Below, piece by piece: positions 50,493-63,720 of a stretch of DNA of 64,000 nt (its first letter is position 1; every line of letters begins with the position of its first letter). A model generated the notes under the pieces. The model did not search any database, was not told the DNA's origin, and was given only the letters and a program-made list of their open reading frames with translations. Source of the DNA: Otis tarda (lineage: Eukaryota; Chordata; Aves; Otidiformes; Otididae); NCBI GenBank assembly GCA_026413225.1, contig CM048591.1:45017803-45081802 (forward strand). Reading direction: 5' to 3'. The position numbers and the translations under genes are program-made.

Positions 50493-51905
50493 AATCACAG
50501 AATGGTTTGAATTGGAAGGGACATTTGAAGATCATCTAGTCCAGCCCCCATGCAAGGAACAGGGACATCTCCAACTAGATCAGGTTGCTTAGAGCCCCAT
50601 CCAACCTGGCCTTGGGCAACCTGTTCTAATGCCTTACCACGCTCACAGTAAAGAATTTGCCTCTTATATCTAATATAAATCTACCCTCTTACGGTTTAAA
50701 ACCATTGCCTCTTGTCCTGACACTACAGGCCCTGGTAAAAAGTCTCTCTCCATGTTTCTTATAGGCCCCCTTTATGTACTGAAAGGCCACTATAAGGTGT
50801 CCCTGGAGCCTTCTTTTCTCCAGGCTGAACAGCCCCAATTCTCTCAGCCTATCCTCATAGAAGAGGTAGTACAGCCCTCTGATCATCTTCCTGGCCCTCC
50901 TCTGGACTTGCTCTAACAAGCCTATGTGTGGGGACTTCTGAACTGGAGACCTCAATACTGGCTGCAGTACTCCAAGTGGGGTCTCACCAGAGCAGAGCAG
51001 AGGGGCAGAATCAGCTCCCTCGCCCTGCTGGTCACGCTCCTTTTGATGCAGCTCAGGATATGGTAGGCTTTGTGGGCTGCAAGTGCACATTGCCAGCTCA
51101 TATGTAATTTTTCATCTACGAATATCCTCAAATCCTTCTCCACAGGGCTGCTCCCAGTTCATTCATCTCCTAGTCTTTATCAATACTAGGGATTGCCCCA
51201 ACCCAGATGTGGGACCTTGCACTTGGCTGTGTTAAACTTTGTGAAGTTCACATTGTCCCATCGCTCAAAGCCTATCAAGGTTGCTCTGGATGGCATCTCT
51301 TCCCTCAAGTATATGAACTGCAGCAGTCAGCGTGGTGTCATCTGCAAACTTGCTGAGGGTGCACTCAATCCCACAAAGTCATTAGTAAAGATATTGAGCA
51401 GTACTGGGTCCAATACAGACCCCTGAGGGACACTACTTGTCACTGATGTCCATTTGGACATTGAGCCATTGACTGCAACTCTTTGGATGCGGCTAGCCAA
51501 TCCCTTTGCTGTCAAACAGTCCATCCATCAAAACCATATCTCTCCAATTTAGCAACAAGAATGTTATGTGGGACTGTGTCAAAGGCCTTATGGAAGTCAA
51601 GATAGATTACACCAACTACTCTCCCCTTATTCCCCAACACAGTCACTCCATCTTAGAAGGCCATGGTATCAATCAGGCATGATTTTCACTTCGTGAAGCC
51701 ATGTTGCCTGTCTCTAATCACCTCCTTGTCATCCATATGCCTTCACACAGCTTCCAGGAGATCCCATCTATTATCTTACTGAGTACAGAGGTAAGGATGA
51801 CTAGTTGGTAGTTTCCAGGGTCCTCCTTTTTACCATTTTTAAAAATGGGTATGATGTTTCCCTTTCTTCAGCCACTGAGGACTTTGCCTGACTGCCATGA
51901 CTTTT
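50493..51905 (-). mobile_element. CR1 LINE, 1.4 kb, 5'-truncated
   Basis: This is the longest mobile element in the window, on the minus strand. Its 3' end is on the left (AATCACAGAATGG, TTGGAAGGGACATT, ATCATCTAGTCCAGCCCCC), with only one tail octamer left. Moving right, the sequence goes back through the ORF2 C-terminus and the reverse transcriptase palm and stops at about GACTGCCATGACTTTT near 51905, where it was 5' truncated. Relative to my memory of the family, about 35 bases seem missing near the CCAACCTGGCCTTGGGCAAC stretch at 50602-50621. It is older and more decayed than the 14.6-kb copy. Confidence 0.96.
50700..51900 (-). pseudogene. CR1 ORF2 reverse transcriptase fragment, frame-broken
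   Basis: On the minus strand, residues [17 protein letters not shown] (PQGS near 51428-51417) match the reverse transcriptase motif before the active site. FADDT, the catalytic motif, is encoded at 51348-51334 but in a different frame, so a frameshift lies between them. Further on, [37 protein letters not shown] (up to about 50955), [24 protein letters not shown] and RTRGNGFKP (about 50690) can be read in two frames. Upstream, the QHGFT-type region contains a stop. The endonuclease is absent. This is a dead copy. Confidence 0.93.
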
Positions 51906-54900
51906 TACCTTGTACAAGCTATAAATGCGGTGTGATTTATAAGGCGTCATCTACACCTTATACAGAATTCTAAGGAAATCTTGTAGTCCTCTTCCATTTA
52001 TAAGAAAAAAAAAATAAACCAAAAGTTGTCTATGTCACTAAAGAGTAAAATTTATTCTCAGTCTCCATTTAGAGAAGAAATTATTTTATTTCTGCATTAA
52101 AGATTGCATTTCCTCATTTAAATAATTTTATCTCCCTTACTATGATAGATTTTAATCTTTATCTTTGAAAAAAAAAATTACTGTTTTTGCAACTAGATAG
52201 AGAATCAGTTCATATTGTAGCTTTAACATACATAATTATCTTCCTTATTTTCTTTCTCTATGGTTTTTCTTATTTTAAAAATAAAATCCAGTAGACAGGA
52301 TTATCTTTTCCTTAAGATAGGCCTCCCATTGCTATAAAACCAAACTAATTTATCACACTTTTCAGTAGAAATTCAGGGAACAGATGATCAGTATCCCAAG
52401 TTCCTAAAATCAGTGAGTTTTGAATACCTTTGGGAAAAAAAGCATGAAGAATAAGTGCATCATCAAGTTACGGGGTTAGAAAAAGGAGCCATTTCAGAAA
52501 CTAATGCTCAGACATTACAGAATTTCTAACTTCCATACAGTAAACTTAATGTGAACAATGATGTCTACAGCAGTATAACTGTAAGTTTCTAAGTAGTTTG
52601 CATGTAATGGAAAAAGTTTTATATTTTGAACTAGCTATATCTTTTAAAAGAATGTAATCATTTAGTCCTGGTTAAGACGACCGTAGTAATCCAAACAGGA
52701 GGTGTTAGGACCAAGAGTTCCTGTCAGAGAAATATAATCATGATCTACCCAAAAGATTAAGGAGATCTTGATCACTGACTCCATGCCAGGGAGCTTTGAG
52801 CCACAGATGTTTCAATTTAGTTAATGAAAGTAGTATGACACACTTCCTCCCACATAATGGGATTAGATATTAATTTAAGAACACTATATATCCTAAATTA
52901 TCAGAAGATGTTCACTTTATAGACAGGAAATTTGTGTCCAGAACAGAGCTACAGCAGGGTGAGAAGTTATGCCATCATGGAAAACTTAGTACTGAGTATT
53001 GAGAATTTTTTCAGGGTGCTAGAGAGACGTGCGAAATTGCCAGCTACATTGTGCCAGAAATTTATCACGGTTAGTGTTGAAGACTGATCAACAGCTCACG
53101 GCAACTATGATGAGAGCTTGGAATTTCTTTTTCTGAAAATAACTTTTTTGAATATCACAAAAACATAATCTGAGTGAAAATTACAAACACCCAGACTTGA
53201 AACAAGAAAGACCTGCCACACTGGTTTTAAATTAGGATCGAAAGAGAGAAGAAACTAGTTCATAGTAATTGTTTGGACTCGCTCAAGTTAATTTAGCAGA
53301 TATATGAACATCAACAGGAAGGCTGAGGACATGAAGGTATTCTGAAACAAAAACGGAGAGTGATAAATCACCAAAGTGTCAATAGAATAAAGCAAGAATG
53401 GAGTAGAATATTTATTAGTAAAGGGATTTCTGATGGTTAGTGCTAGCCTGGTGAGCTAACTCTGAATAAAAAAAAAAAATATCCCTAAAAGCAATACTTT
53501 TGTTGTAGAAAAGTGAGAAAGAGCTCATAGCACTGGCATCACAAAGTTTGGCAGACACTGGAGACATGTACAAGGTAAGACAAAAACAGGGCCTCAATTG
53601 TCCATGCTTTTTTTTTTGTACAAGACTATAGAGATAGCAGCTGATGCAAGCTAGAATTGTTGGAGGGTCTTTTGACAACTAAAACAGCCAGCTGTTGTCA
53701 GGGCTTTGGTCTTGTCTCTAGATACCCATCTCTTCTCCTTCTGTCCCTCATTGCTTCCACAAGGCATCATGGTCCAACAATTGCTACCATACAGTAATGC
53801 TTTTAAGAACAGAAAGTAAAACTAATGGCTCATCTAGATGAAATAATTCTACAATACTCTTATAGCTGCATTTTAATAATTATATTTTGATTTCATAACA
53901 TTAGCAACACTGCAGCATTTGGGGTAAATTTCTGGTATATGCCTATGTAAAAGATTAAGTATTAAAAAGCACATGTGGAAGGAGTTCGGGGAATAGTAGG
54001 ACATACAGGGTCAAATTTGGCTACTCCTGTTCATGCACTGTCAACCATACAATTTTTTCTGCAGTAAATGATTTAGGGTGAATATCCAGCTGCCCCATAT
54101 GGGTAGCACTGTAGGAGACTGCTGTGAATAATACAGGATATATATAATCACATGATATTTCCATTAGCAACATGCAACAAAAATATAGAATGAACACTCC
54201 TAAATTGTTTTTGCAAGCAGTAAAATCCGAATATGTCTCATATTTTCCTGTTGTTGCCATGCAGTTTTTCTGTGTACTTTATTCCGTGGATTTTATTTTT
54301 AAAGACATATTTTTACTTGCTTTGCTGTAAGTTGCTATATAAATGGAAAAAAATTCTCATTTTAGAAACTGTAACCATACAATAAGTCAACTAGTTATTA
54401 AGTTCAAAATGAGTCATTTTCTTAAGTACTATATACTACTGCTTACAAAAATCAGGTTTATTATTATTGATATTTCAGCTTTCTTGATGCACTGTTTAGA
54501 TGCCCTTCTGAAGTTAAAATTAGACTGTGGGCCTGTAATATTTTGGGTTTGCAGGCGTAATGGGAAAAAAATAGTTCTGCAGTCTTTATTATGAGAATTT
54601 ATATTGCTGTTCTTTGTATATTTTTTAGTTCAATATGCCAAAGAACTCTGTATTTCATTCTGAATTTCCTTATGAAAATCAAGATCAAAATCTCTTCGGC
54701 AGATTCTCATGGAATTTAGTAAAACTCAAACATTACTTACAAGGATAAATTCAATTTTGTTTTAGAGCAAGTCTCATCTTAGAATAATAATTAAAATTTC
54801 ATACCTGGAGAAATACAAAATGTGATTTCAAACTAAATGAACAGATTCCCTGTTAATTGCAATTTAAGGGTAAATTAATAAAACTAAAAGGAAAGGCTCT

Positions 54901-56439
54901 GAAAATGGTTGTTGGGCTAGCTCAGCATAAGTAGATGAATTATAGACAAAAAAAAAATCAGACAAGGGAGCTCTATCTCTTCTGCAAAACGATATTTCAG
55001 ATCCTTACGCTAACCTCCCACTATCTTCATCCCCATATTCTACCCCTTTCCTGCAAAGTCCGTGTACTGTAAATTGTTACAGGTCTTAAACTGAGTTGTC
55101 ATATTTGGCATTAGTTTAATTAGTTTTGGCAAATGCTTTTTGGTGACTCATGGGAGAGTTCTTTTGGTCTCTTTACTAACAGATGTACCATTTCCTGTGC
55201 TAAAAGCAATGACAACAATGTCACATAGATATAAAATTGTAGGAATTTGCTACTCATAGTCTAATAAAAACAACTTGCTTTAAACAAATAAAGAGTAGAT
55301 AAGATGGAAAATACACATTAGCAGAAATGTTTGGTCATAAAAGATTTGATCCCTTGTTACTTACCTAAACTTCATGTGTTGAACCAGAATTCCGCATTAT
55401 ACAAAACACGGCAACAATTACTTTGTGTGACAAAGAACCCTGCTGCATTGTACCAAGCTGCCTCTTCACATTGTGTGCATGGAATAAAATGGGAATATAT
55501 AAACCACTATCACTGTATTTATCAGCTCCACGACAATTTGCTAGATGTTCTCTTGTTTATCCTAATACATTTCTCCTGGTTAAAGTGTTCTGATATGAAA
55601 AGTAGTCCCTGTGAAGTCGTACTAGAAGACCAGAAGACACTCCACAATAATTTCTAATCATGATTTATCCACTTATATGTCTTTACTCTCCTTTTCTGCT
55701 TACTTTATGCAGCAGAGAAGCCCCTAAAAGATACAATAACTCTAGTGATTAGGATGTGGCAGTTTCTTTTAATGATCCCCAATATCCCCTCCCCATTTGG
55801 AAGCAGAGGGGGATGGCACTTCTGGGATAGATGGAAAAAGGAAAGCAGCACCCTGCCTGCATGCCATCTTCTTGTTCAGAGAGGGCGCTGGAGGAGGCCA
55901 CCAGATCCTTGCTGAACTCTCCTCTTCCCAAGCCTTCAGGGAAAGCAGCTTAAACTACCAGTGACTAGACAGTTTTCTGCCACACACCACTCACATTTAT
56001 TGGTTCAAGGAAAGCCCCACAAACATGGGTATATGTTCTCCATTCATTTCAATTTGCTTTTGTGAACATTCTGAGGTTTTTCTCTCTTTTTCAAAGAGCA
56101 GGAAAATCCCGTGAATCATCAAGAGGAGATGGTTGCGATGCGAACACCTGTCTGGGCATTCTGAAATATTTTTTACACCCCTGTCCTATAAAGCACAGAC
56201 AAAACCATGTTCCTTGTGCCTGGCTGTATTACAAAAACAGTATTTCAAAGTGCGGTACAGATACCTAGATGCAGGTAGAAGGAAAGACCTTCCTGCTGTT
56301 ACTAAGCTGTGAGTTTTAGACCTAGCTGAAACATTTTTTAGATAATTCAAGGGAGAAAAAAAGTTAATTAAATACTTTTGAGTCATTTCTCAAGCAGCTT
56401 CAATGACTTAATTCCCCAGTGCAATTAATCTGTCACCTT
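51906..56439. other. unique AT-rich noncoding DNA
   Basis: No gene or mobile element was recognised. Poly-A or poly-T runs lie near 52006-52014, 52168-52177, 53468-53479 and 53609-53618. The longest open frame (55331-55657, 108 codons) is not recognised. Confidence 0.5.
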
Positions 56440-56620
56440 TATCAGAGCTGAATTCACCTAAACAAAACAAAAATGAAGGGAATGTATTCATCACTTAATT
56501 ACAATTAAAGGTTCAGATTTAGACAAGCTGCCACAGGGAGATGTAATTTGCACATCCTAACATCAGCCAGCCCTCTTATGCCAGAGGGGGCAATTCATCA
56601 CTGTGGAGGGGTATTTGCTG
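56440..56620. other. possible conserved noncoding element
   Basis: A repeat-free block with homeodomain-type sites (ACTTAATTACAATTAAAG, 56493-56510), AGCTGCCACAGGGAG and GCCAGAGGGGGC (a CTCF-like core, 56580-56591). The texture resembles vertebrate regulatory DNA. No alignment was possible, so this is inference from motif content only. Confidence 0.25.
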
Positions 56621-59600
56621 TTTCGTGAGAGCTCTGTTGGCAGCAGGCTCCAAGTCAACACCTTTGCTAGACATCCTAGTCATGCCCTCTTGTGTACAAT
56701 GCTCTCCACTCCTTCAGCTGCTCCTGCAGCAGGCAGGAGTACCTACGACTTTATACTGAAATTATTTAAACTGAACCAGCAGTCTGCAGCTGCAGCTGCA
56801 TCTTCCCCACACATCATGGGGAAAAGAAAATTCCTCACCATTAGAAAAAAGATTTCATGCCACAAACAGAAGATCACGTGCACTTATTCTCTGAATCCTA
56901 AACGTCTGCATACATGAGGACAAGAAAGAGAAGTTCTTAATGAAAAGGTGGACATAAAGGTGAGACTGCAATTAAACCTGGAGTTGGAATGATCTCAAAT
57001 GTATTCCTTGAATCATCTTCTCTGATGTTTCCATGGTGCTTATCACAGATTCCTTCTTTCCACTTCTGTTTTGTATTATGCAAAAATTAAGTGATTTTAA
57101 AAATCTATCTGTTTTTTCATTACTTGTTCAGTATTTGATGAAATAGTTCTAGCCCCATCAAACTCCATAATGTGGAAAATCTTTTATAAATAGAAATTAC
57201 CACAGAAATTAGATGTTCAATGTTAGGGACTTTTAAACATGTCTAAGAGTTTCTTTTGTATGGAATTAGGACTAACCTTGACTTCCTCTTTTTGGAGACT
57301 CTGGACAATGTTTAACACGAAAGGAGTTATTTTGCTAATAACGAAAGCCTACTGTGACCTTTACATTGTCTGTGTTACAAAAAGCTCCCACCATAGCAGA
57401 AAGCAATGTCAGATTTAATTTAAATCCTTGCAATTTGAACTGTGATCAATGATAAGTTCTTCCTCATCAGCAACAGGGGAAAATGTGTCCAGCAGTTTGG
57501 AAAAGTGTGAAAACCCTTCATGTTAAAGAAAGCAAGTTGAGTATTGATTTCCAGGTTCAAATTTTGGTTGTATAAACTGAAGATGACTAAGCATGATTTT
57601 TACAGAGCAGAAACATCTCATGTCAAAAGGCTTCAGAACACTTCAGGAGACCAAAAAGCTTCAACTGATAATGATTTACTTCAACAGTGCTAATGTAGAT
57701 CAGTATAATTGCCTCCCTTTGGTGACAGATAAACTAAATGAAGTTAAGATGCTCTTTTCTGAGAGATGTTCCTGGATCATTTTTTGTGGGCATTTAATTT
57801 GGAATTAAGAATGCTTTGTTGATATGAAAAAGAGGACCTGAGTTCCTCATGTGAGTGTTAATGTATATTTAGATCAGTATCTAGTGGAATGACTTGAATC
57901 TTGGACAATAATTTTGTCTCCATTCATGTTATTCCTGTTACCTTCTCAGGAATTTGTAGCTAGGTATTTGAGAAGATCATTATTTTAAAAATTCCTGGCA
58001 GTACCACATAGTTCATATTTTCTCCAGTGTACGTACATGAATATTCATTTCACCACCATCTTATCATCATTGAGAAGAGAAAAAAAATGGATAGTGTTTA
58101 ATCCTCTCCCTCTTAAAAATCTAGACCATGCTTCTTACAACTAAAGGTTCAACTTTTGAAATCATATACTTCATGAATGCGGGTTCATTATAAGTGAAAG
58201 TTATCGCATTCCTTTCTTCTTTCAGAACCACTCAGTAAACAAAGTAAATACGAGTAATGGGAAAAGGATGTGTAACTAACTCTAGGTAAAGAAAAAAAAT
58301 GTAATTTGTTGTCATTACTGTTGAAAAAACACACTAGGTTTTAGATAAAGTACAGAATAAGCTTTGCTTCTTACCGATTTTTAGTATTTTTATAGCGCAT
58401 ATCTTTTACATTTTTCCTTAGGAACTGCTTATGTTTCCAACAATACTGAAAATTGTTCAGTATGGCCAACTAATTTTTGTGTAAACAGTAAAAATAATCA
58501 TAAGACATCATGTTGGAAGTCTGAATTACCACCCAATGTGTATCTTATTTTTAGATGTCATTACTCGTGCATTTACATTTTTTAGATATGCTTTTGGCTT
58601 TACTTTCAACTTTAACTCCACAACTCCATAACAATGTTTTGCCTGCCATTTTTGTACATCAACTGAAGTAAACTGCAGTTCTCTCTCTAACAGAGCAACA
58701 TCTTAAAATATTTGAAAGTACATCTTTCTTTCAAATGAAGTTTACTCCTGAAACCTTAGTTCTTCCACTGTGCAGAGGAAAGGGGTTTTTAGGCAATTTA
58801 CTCTACTTGGAGCACTGGGTAGTTCTTTAGAAATTAGGGTCAATTGTTCACTCCCCCGCTCCAGGGAAACTGCACCAAAGCTAATAAAACCTCTTTAATG
58901 CCTTTTGGATTTTATGGGACAATATAGTTTGAGAATGACAGAAGAAAGATAATTGTGGTAAATTCAAATCCAGTACTTCTAGTTATCAGTGTAGATGAAA
59001 ACAGAAGATGCATCAGTTTCCTAATAAGTGGCAGGGCATCTGACATGAGGATGGGGACCGTGTTGACAACCTATGACAGTATTAGGCACTAGGAATAATA
59101 CTGAGACACAAGGCTTAACAATGACTAAACACTTAAAAAAATAAAATTTGAAAGCACAGGACGAGTCACGGTTCATGGTCAATATAAAGCATAAATACTT
59201 CTACTGTACATTCAGTTAACAATGGAGAATTATACTTCTGCAAAATTTTGAAAAGCAAGCTTTATATTTCATAGTGTATGGCTTATAACATATAGGAAAG
59301 ATGTTAGCGTAAATAGTCACCCAAGACTATTTTGTCCATCTTGTTGGATGATCATATAAGTACGTAATCGATAGTTTTTAAAGAATAATCAATTTTTGAA
59401 TGTGCATTTGAGCGTATAGATGCATACACAGCATATACAACACAGATAAATGTTTCATGGTGTATTTCCATACTCAATGATTTAGATGTCTTCTGAGTTT
59501 ATCAGATCCACATAGTGAAAAGAAAAAAAGAAATCATAATCCGAATGATCATTCTCATTAAACGTCACTCACACATAGCTAGGATAGGTATGTGCAGTAC

Positions 59601-62600
59601 TCTGAAATGACACTGAACAAGAGTACAAGTGTTTTTACTGTACTCTCTCTCTTGGCAGGTCACTGTGAGTACTTCTTATTTCCTTCCTGACCTTTCAGAT
59701 TATACATCTGGCCTCCAGAGCAGCTCTCTTACAGGGTCCCTTCTTGGATACTCCAACTCCAGAATAAGCACAAAACCCAAACTCTTTCACCACTTTTGGG
59801 CCCAGGCTTTTATGAGACTCTACACATGCTTCTATCCTGCCCAGGTTCAGGCAAGCCTAAGTTGGTTTTCGGCAGCTAAATAAGTAATCATCTTCTATCA
59901 AGCTCTACCTTTCCACAGGGAGCAATCTTCTTTAGGTCCTGGCACTCAGTTATTGCTTTTACTCCCACAGTTACAGATTTTTTTTTAAAAGGGTCTTCTT
60001 CCATTCTTAAAGAAAAAGAAAAACCCTAAAACAACCAATCAACAGTGCTAGACTTCAGACTTCTCGGTTTGAATCCTCCAAGAAGCTTTATACTGGTCTT
60101 AGCCACTCCAAAGCTAATTAAGACCTCTTGGGGCTCACCATGTATCTCTTATGTAAGGATGATAAATCCCATCAGAGTTGTCTGAACCTTGTAATCCCTA
60201 ATTCAAGAAAAATTAAGATGGGATGCCTTTTTTTTTCTAAAAGAAAACAACTTTTCTGCCAGAGGCGAAAATGAAGACCACATCATCATAGATGGTTCAC
60301 ACCACAGATTTTGGTGTAAATTATTTAAAGAGGCATCTTAAAATGTATATATTGCATTTATACCATAGAAATAAATATACTGAGGGAATGTGGAAGAAGG
60401 GATGTAGGAATAAGCATTTCAAATACCTCATTGTACCAAGGAAATTACAAATACATGTGGCAGTAATTAAACCAAACAGCTTTCACCCTAGTGTTAGCTG
60501 AGATGATAGACAGGAAAGCTCTAACAGCTAAGACTAAGGGTTCATGGGGTAGATGTACAAAGGCAACAATCTGATAAGATTTTCTGATACTGTGATTGTT
60601 TCTTGCTATTCCAATCCTACTATAAATGAGAACTAACACAAAAAAAAGAAAAAAAAAAGTGGTCTGGGAAGCTCTAAGTCCATGCCAAAACTCTGGCAGC
60701 ATAAAACTCCATACATATCAACAGTTCCATATTGCACAGTAAGATCTACCTATACTGGCATTTGTTGACACCAATGTGCTGATTTGCCCTAACAGCTCAA
60801 GTTTTACTATCAATGTTTATCATGTTAAACAGTGCTTCAGGCTGTTGGGACCTTCCATATCCAACTTACTAGGCATGTTGAAAAAAAAAAAATCCTCCAT
60901 TGTACATACCTTTTTGTTTGTTTATTTTGCTGCTTCCTGAAAGAATTACTATATATTGGCTGTGCCAGCTCCACTGCAGATAGCAGGATTACGTCACTGT
61001 TGATTCTTAAATGCAGCTGAATGCCTCATACACTTGTTCCTATTGGTGGACAACTCCATAATGATAGGTACAGTAGCAGGAAGCATTGCAATTGTAAAAA
61101 CAAGCTCTAAGAAGCCAGGAACATTACCATTAAACATTTTTGCCAAGCTATCCTACTTCCACAAAACACACACATCTTTCAAACAAAAGAATGCAGCCAG
61201 AGGTCTAAGTAATGGCTCTCCAGTGTTGGTTGGCTGCTTCCTATATGTGATATAATTATGAATCATAATATATCATAAAGTTACTCAGTTTCTGCAACAG
61301 AACAGCTTCTTTTCAAGCATTTGTGAATCTATATAAAAAAAAAAACCAACAAAAAAACCAAAAAAAAACCCTTCTACAGTGAATGAAGTGTTTGAATGAT
61401 TTTGTACAGATCAAAACAGTTCTTCACCAATACTTGGAGTGTGATGCCCTATTACAGTTCATATTTACAACATGCTGCCTATATATTGCAAAGATTGTGT
61501 CATTGCAGACTGCACTTTTCAAATGAGACTAAACCAGTACATTATGACATGTTATTATAATTAAAGAATTTATTATCTTCTTTTTTATTTATTTTTTTTT
61601 TTTTAGCAGGAGTTGGCATGGCTGCTATGGCCTTCTGACCAAAATCCAGTCAAGAGCATCTAATTATCTGATACTTACAGAATATTTTATTCAATTTAAT
61701 TAGCTGGATACCATATGGACTTCCAGACCTATATAGTCGGTTATAGCAAGGAGGTTCTAAGCACAGTTGAGGAAAAGCATATATATGAAGACTTTGCTTT
61801 CTGTGACCTGGTATTCATGCAATGTACTGAATGGGTTTCTCGGGAGAAATTTATATCTGCTTCTAATCTGTATTCCCAAGAGAGGTCCCAGAAACTGGCA
61901 CATCAAAATAACCCAGGTTTATTCTCTCTTTTCCTCAGTTATGTACCCTTCCTGGAAGCAGATCCTGCTTTCAGCCTTCCATGTGGCTTTCTGTGGCTAA
62001 CAATGCTACCTTTGCAGTCCATATGTAATAGGATTATCCTACAGTTGGACGTAACATACCTAATGATTCAAGCTTTTTTCTTATTTCAGAGACAGATAGC
62101 ATGCATTCAGTTGTTATTCTAAAAGACACTGAACTTTATGGGGGCAGTCTGAAGTCAGTAAACATTTAAAATGTGCAAGGTACCCCTGAAGAAGCAGGCA
62201 GGAACAGCAAATATCAGAAGAATACACCTAAACTTAAATTATGCTTGTGCCAAAGACAGGACTTTTATCCAGAGAAAGAAAACAAAAGAAAAACAGACTT
62301 GAGTGATGCAGTTATTAATCTCTTTTCTTCTACTTGCTTCATGGTTTAAAATATGGTTAATATTAAAAAATCATCCTTTTCTTTCTGAATCAGACTAAAA
62401 GGAAATTAAGATTAACGGAACGTTCATGTCTGAGCAATCTCCACATCTTGCATTGCATGTACTTTCTGTTCCAGATAAAGCTTTCAGATTTTGCTCCCAC
62501 TTTCCCCTTCCACCCACTTTCATGGTTTGTTTATCATTTAGAATCTTTCACAAGACTAATGTAGCTTGGATCCATTGGAGGATTGCTTTCAAGCCTTTTC

Positions 62601-63085
62601 TCTTTATCTTCCTGTACTTGGATGCTCTCCATGTTAACTCACTGAGGATAGGAAGGCTTTCTTCTTGAGCCTAGGCATGTGCTTTAGCAGTCCACCTTCT
62701 AAGTGGGAGTTGTTTATTGAGGAAAAGGAGCAGACATTTCAAACCAAAACTGAGAACTTGCTTGACAAGAAGCAGAAAAGAGGCCTAAGCTTGGATGGTG
62801 CACTCTAGCTAAATGGGGTGTTGCCATTTCCTCTCACTCAACACCTAGGTTGCCCTCCCAGATGTTAGTGTTAAATATCAAGCAAGTGCAGAGTGATTTC
62901 TTTTGGCTGCTGAGTTGGATTCCTCTGGAGGCTACGTGGCACAGAATATGAAAGATGAGTTATTTGATGCAGAAATAATCTGTATCTCTTAAGTCTCTAA
63001 TCTGAAAACAAATCTTTATCTGTAACACTTGAATGCACATCTTTATAAACATGTATAGCCACAGGGATTCTAACATTATGTATAA
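56621..63085. other. unique AT-rich noncoding DNA
   Basis: No gene or recognisable mobile element was found over about 6.5 kb. A-rich simple sequence occurs at 61333-61371 (A runs split by CC) and a T-rich run at 61579-61604. The longest open frame is 135 codons (61715-62122, plus) with no recognisable domain. Confidence 0.5.
61333..61371. repeat. A-rich low-complexity tract with CC interruptions
   Basis: Runs of seven to eleven A separated by CC or CAAC. It adjoins no recognisable retroelement body. Confidence 0.9.
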
Positions 63086-63185
63086 AGTTTGGGTCTAGGC
63101 CCTGATAAAGTTTCTAATGAAACACACCTAACTGAAATCAGTAGGAGTTGGCCCTACGACTTCCAATAAACTTTAGATAAGAATC
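63086..63185. repeat. probable ancient sauropsid repeat fragment
   Basis: GGTCTAGGCCCTGATAAAGT, then AACTGAAATCAGTAGGAGTT and GGCCCTACGACTTCCAATAA, fit the pattern of the old repeat whose core reads TTGACTTCAATGGGAGTT next to GGCCC. The copy is strongly decayed, so the call is tentative. Confidence 0.35.
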
Positions 63186-63720
63186 CTCCTCAGCTACTGA
63201 GGAAGCCATGAAGAACTTGAACAATGCTGACACCAAATGTTTAATAATTATCAGATCTTCTCAGGCAGCTTTTAATTTCATAATTTAAAAGCACAGAGCA
63301 GCTTCAAGCCCACTGTATTAGGACTGGCATGTATGGAGCTAATGTGTTAGACCAAAATAGTTCAGGAACAAAATGCAAGCTGAGACACAAAAGATTAGAG
63401 AGGTTACCATTGCAAAATGTAATAGTCACACTGGTAAATTGGATAAATGACAACAGACAGCATATTAGTTCTCTCTAGTTAAAGCACAAACAAATGCTTC
63501 AGTAAATTGCAGGAATTACAGATGTGCTAAATTTTAGAAACCAGCAATGGGAGTAATAATTCATCCTTGAGGCTGAATCTGGCACAGCAGATCCTTCTCC
63601 TTCTTCTGACAACTACTTCAGTTTTGTGGCAGTCTACTTTTTCACAGCACTCAACCTTCCAGCTAGTTTATATACAGTGTAAACTTTACAAGTAGTACCC
63701 GTAAGAGAATCACACAGCAG
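63186..63720. other. unique noncoding DNA
   Basis: No gene or repeat was recognised between the old repeat fragment and the CR1 at the right edge. Confidence 0.5.

Noticed and set aside
51193..51426. 77-codon open frame on the plus strand
   Set aside because: Antisense shadow of the minus-strand CR1 reverse transcriptase segment.
61333..61371. A-rich tract with CC, considered as a retroelement tail or telomere-like repeat
   Set aside because: The units are irregular, do not match TTAGGG or its complement, and no element body adjoins.
61715..62122. 135-codon open frame on the plus strand
   Set aside because: No recognisable domain and no gene context. A second overlapping frame of 77 codons shows the region is simply stop-poor.
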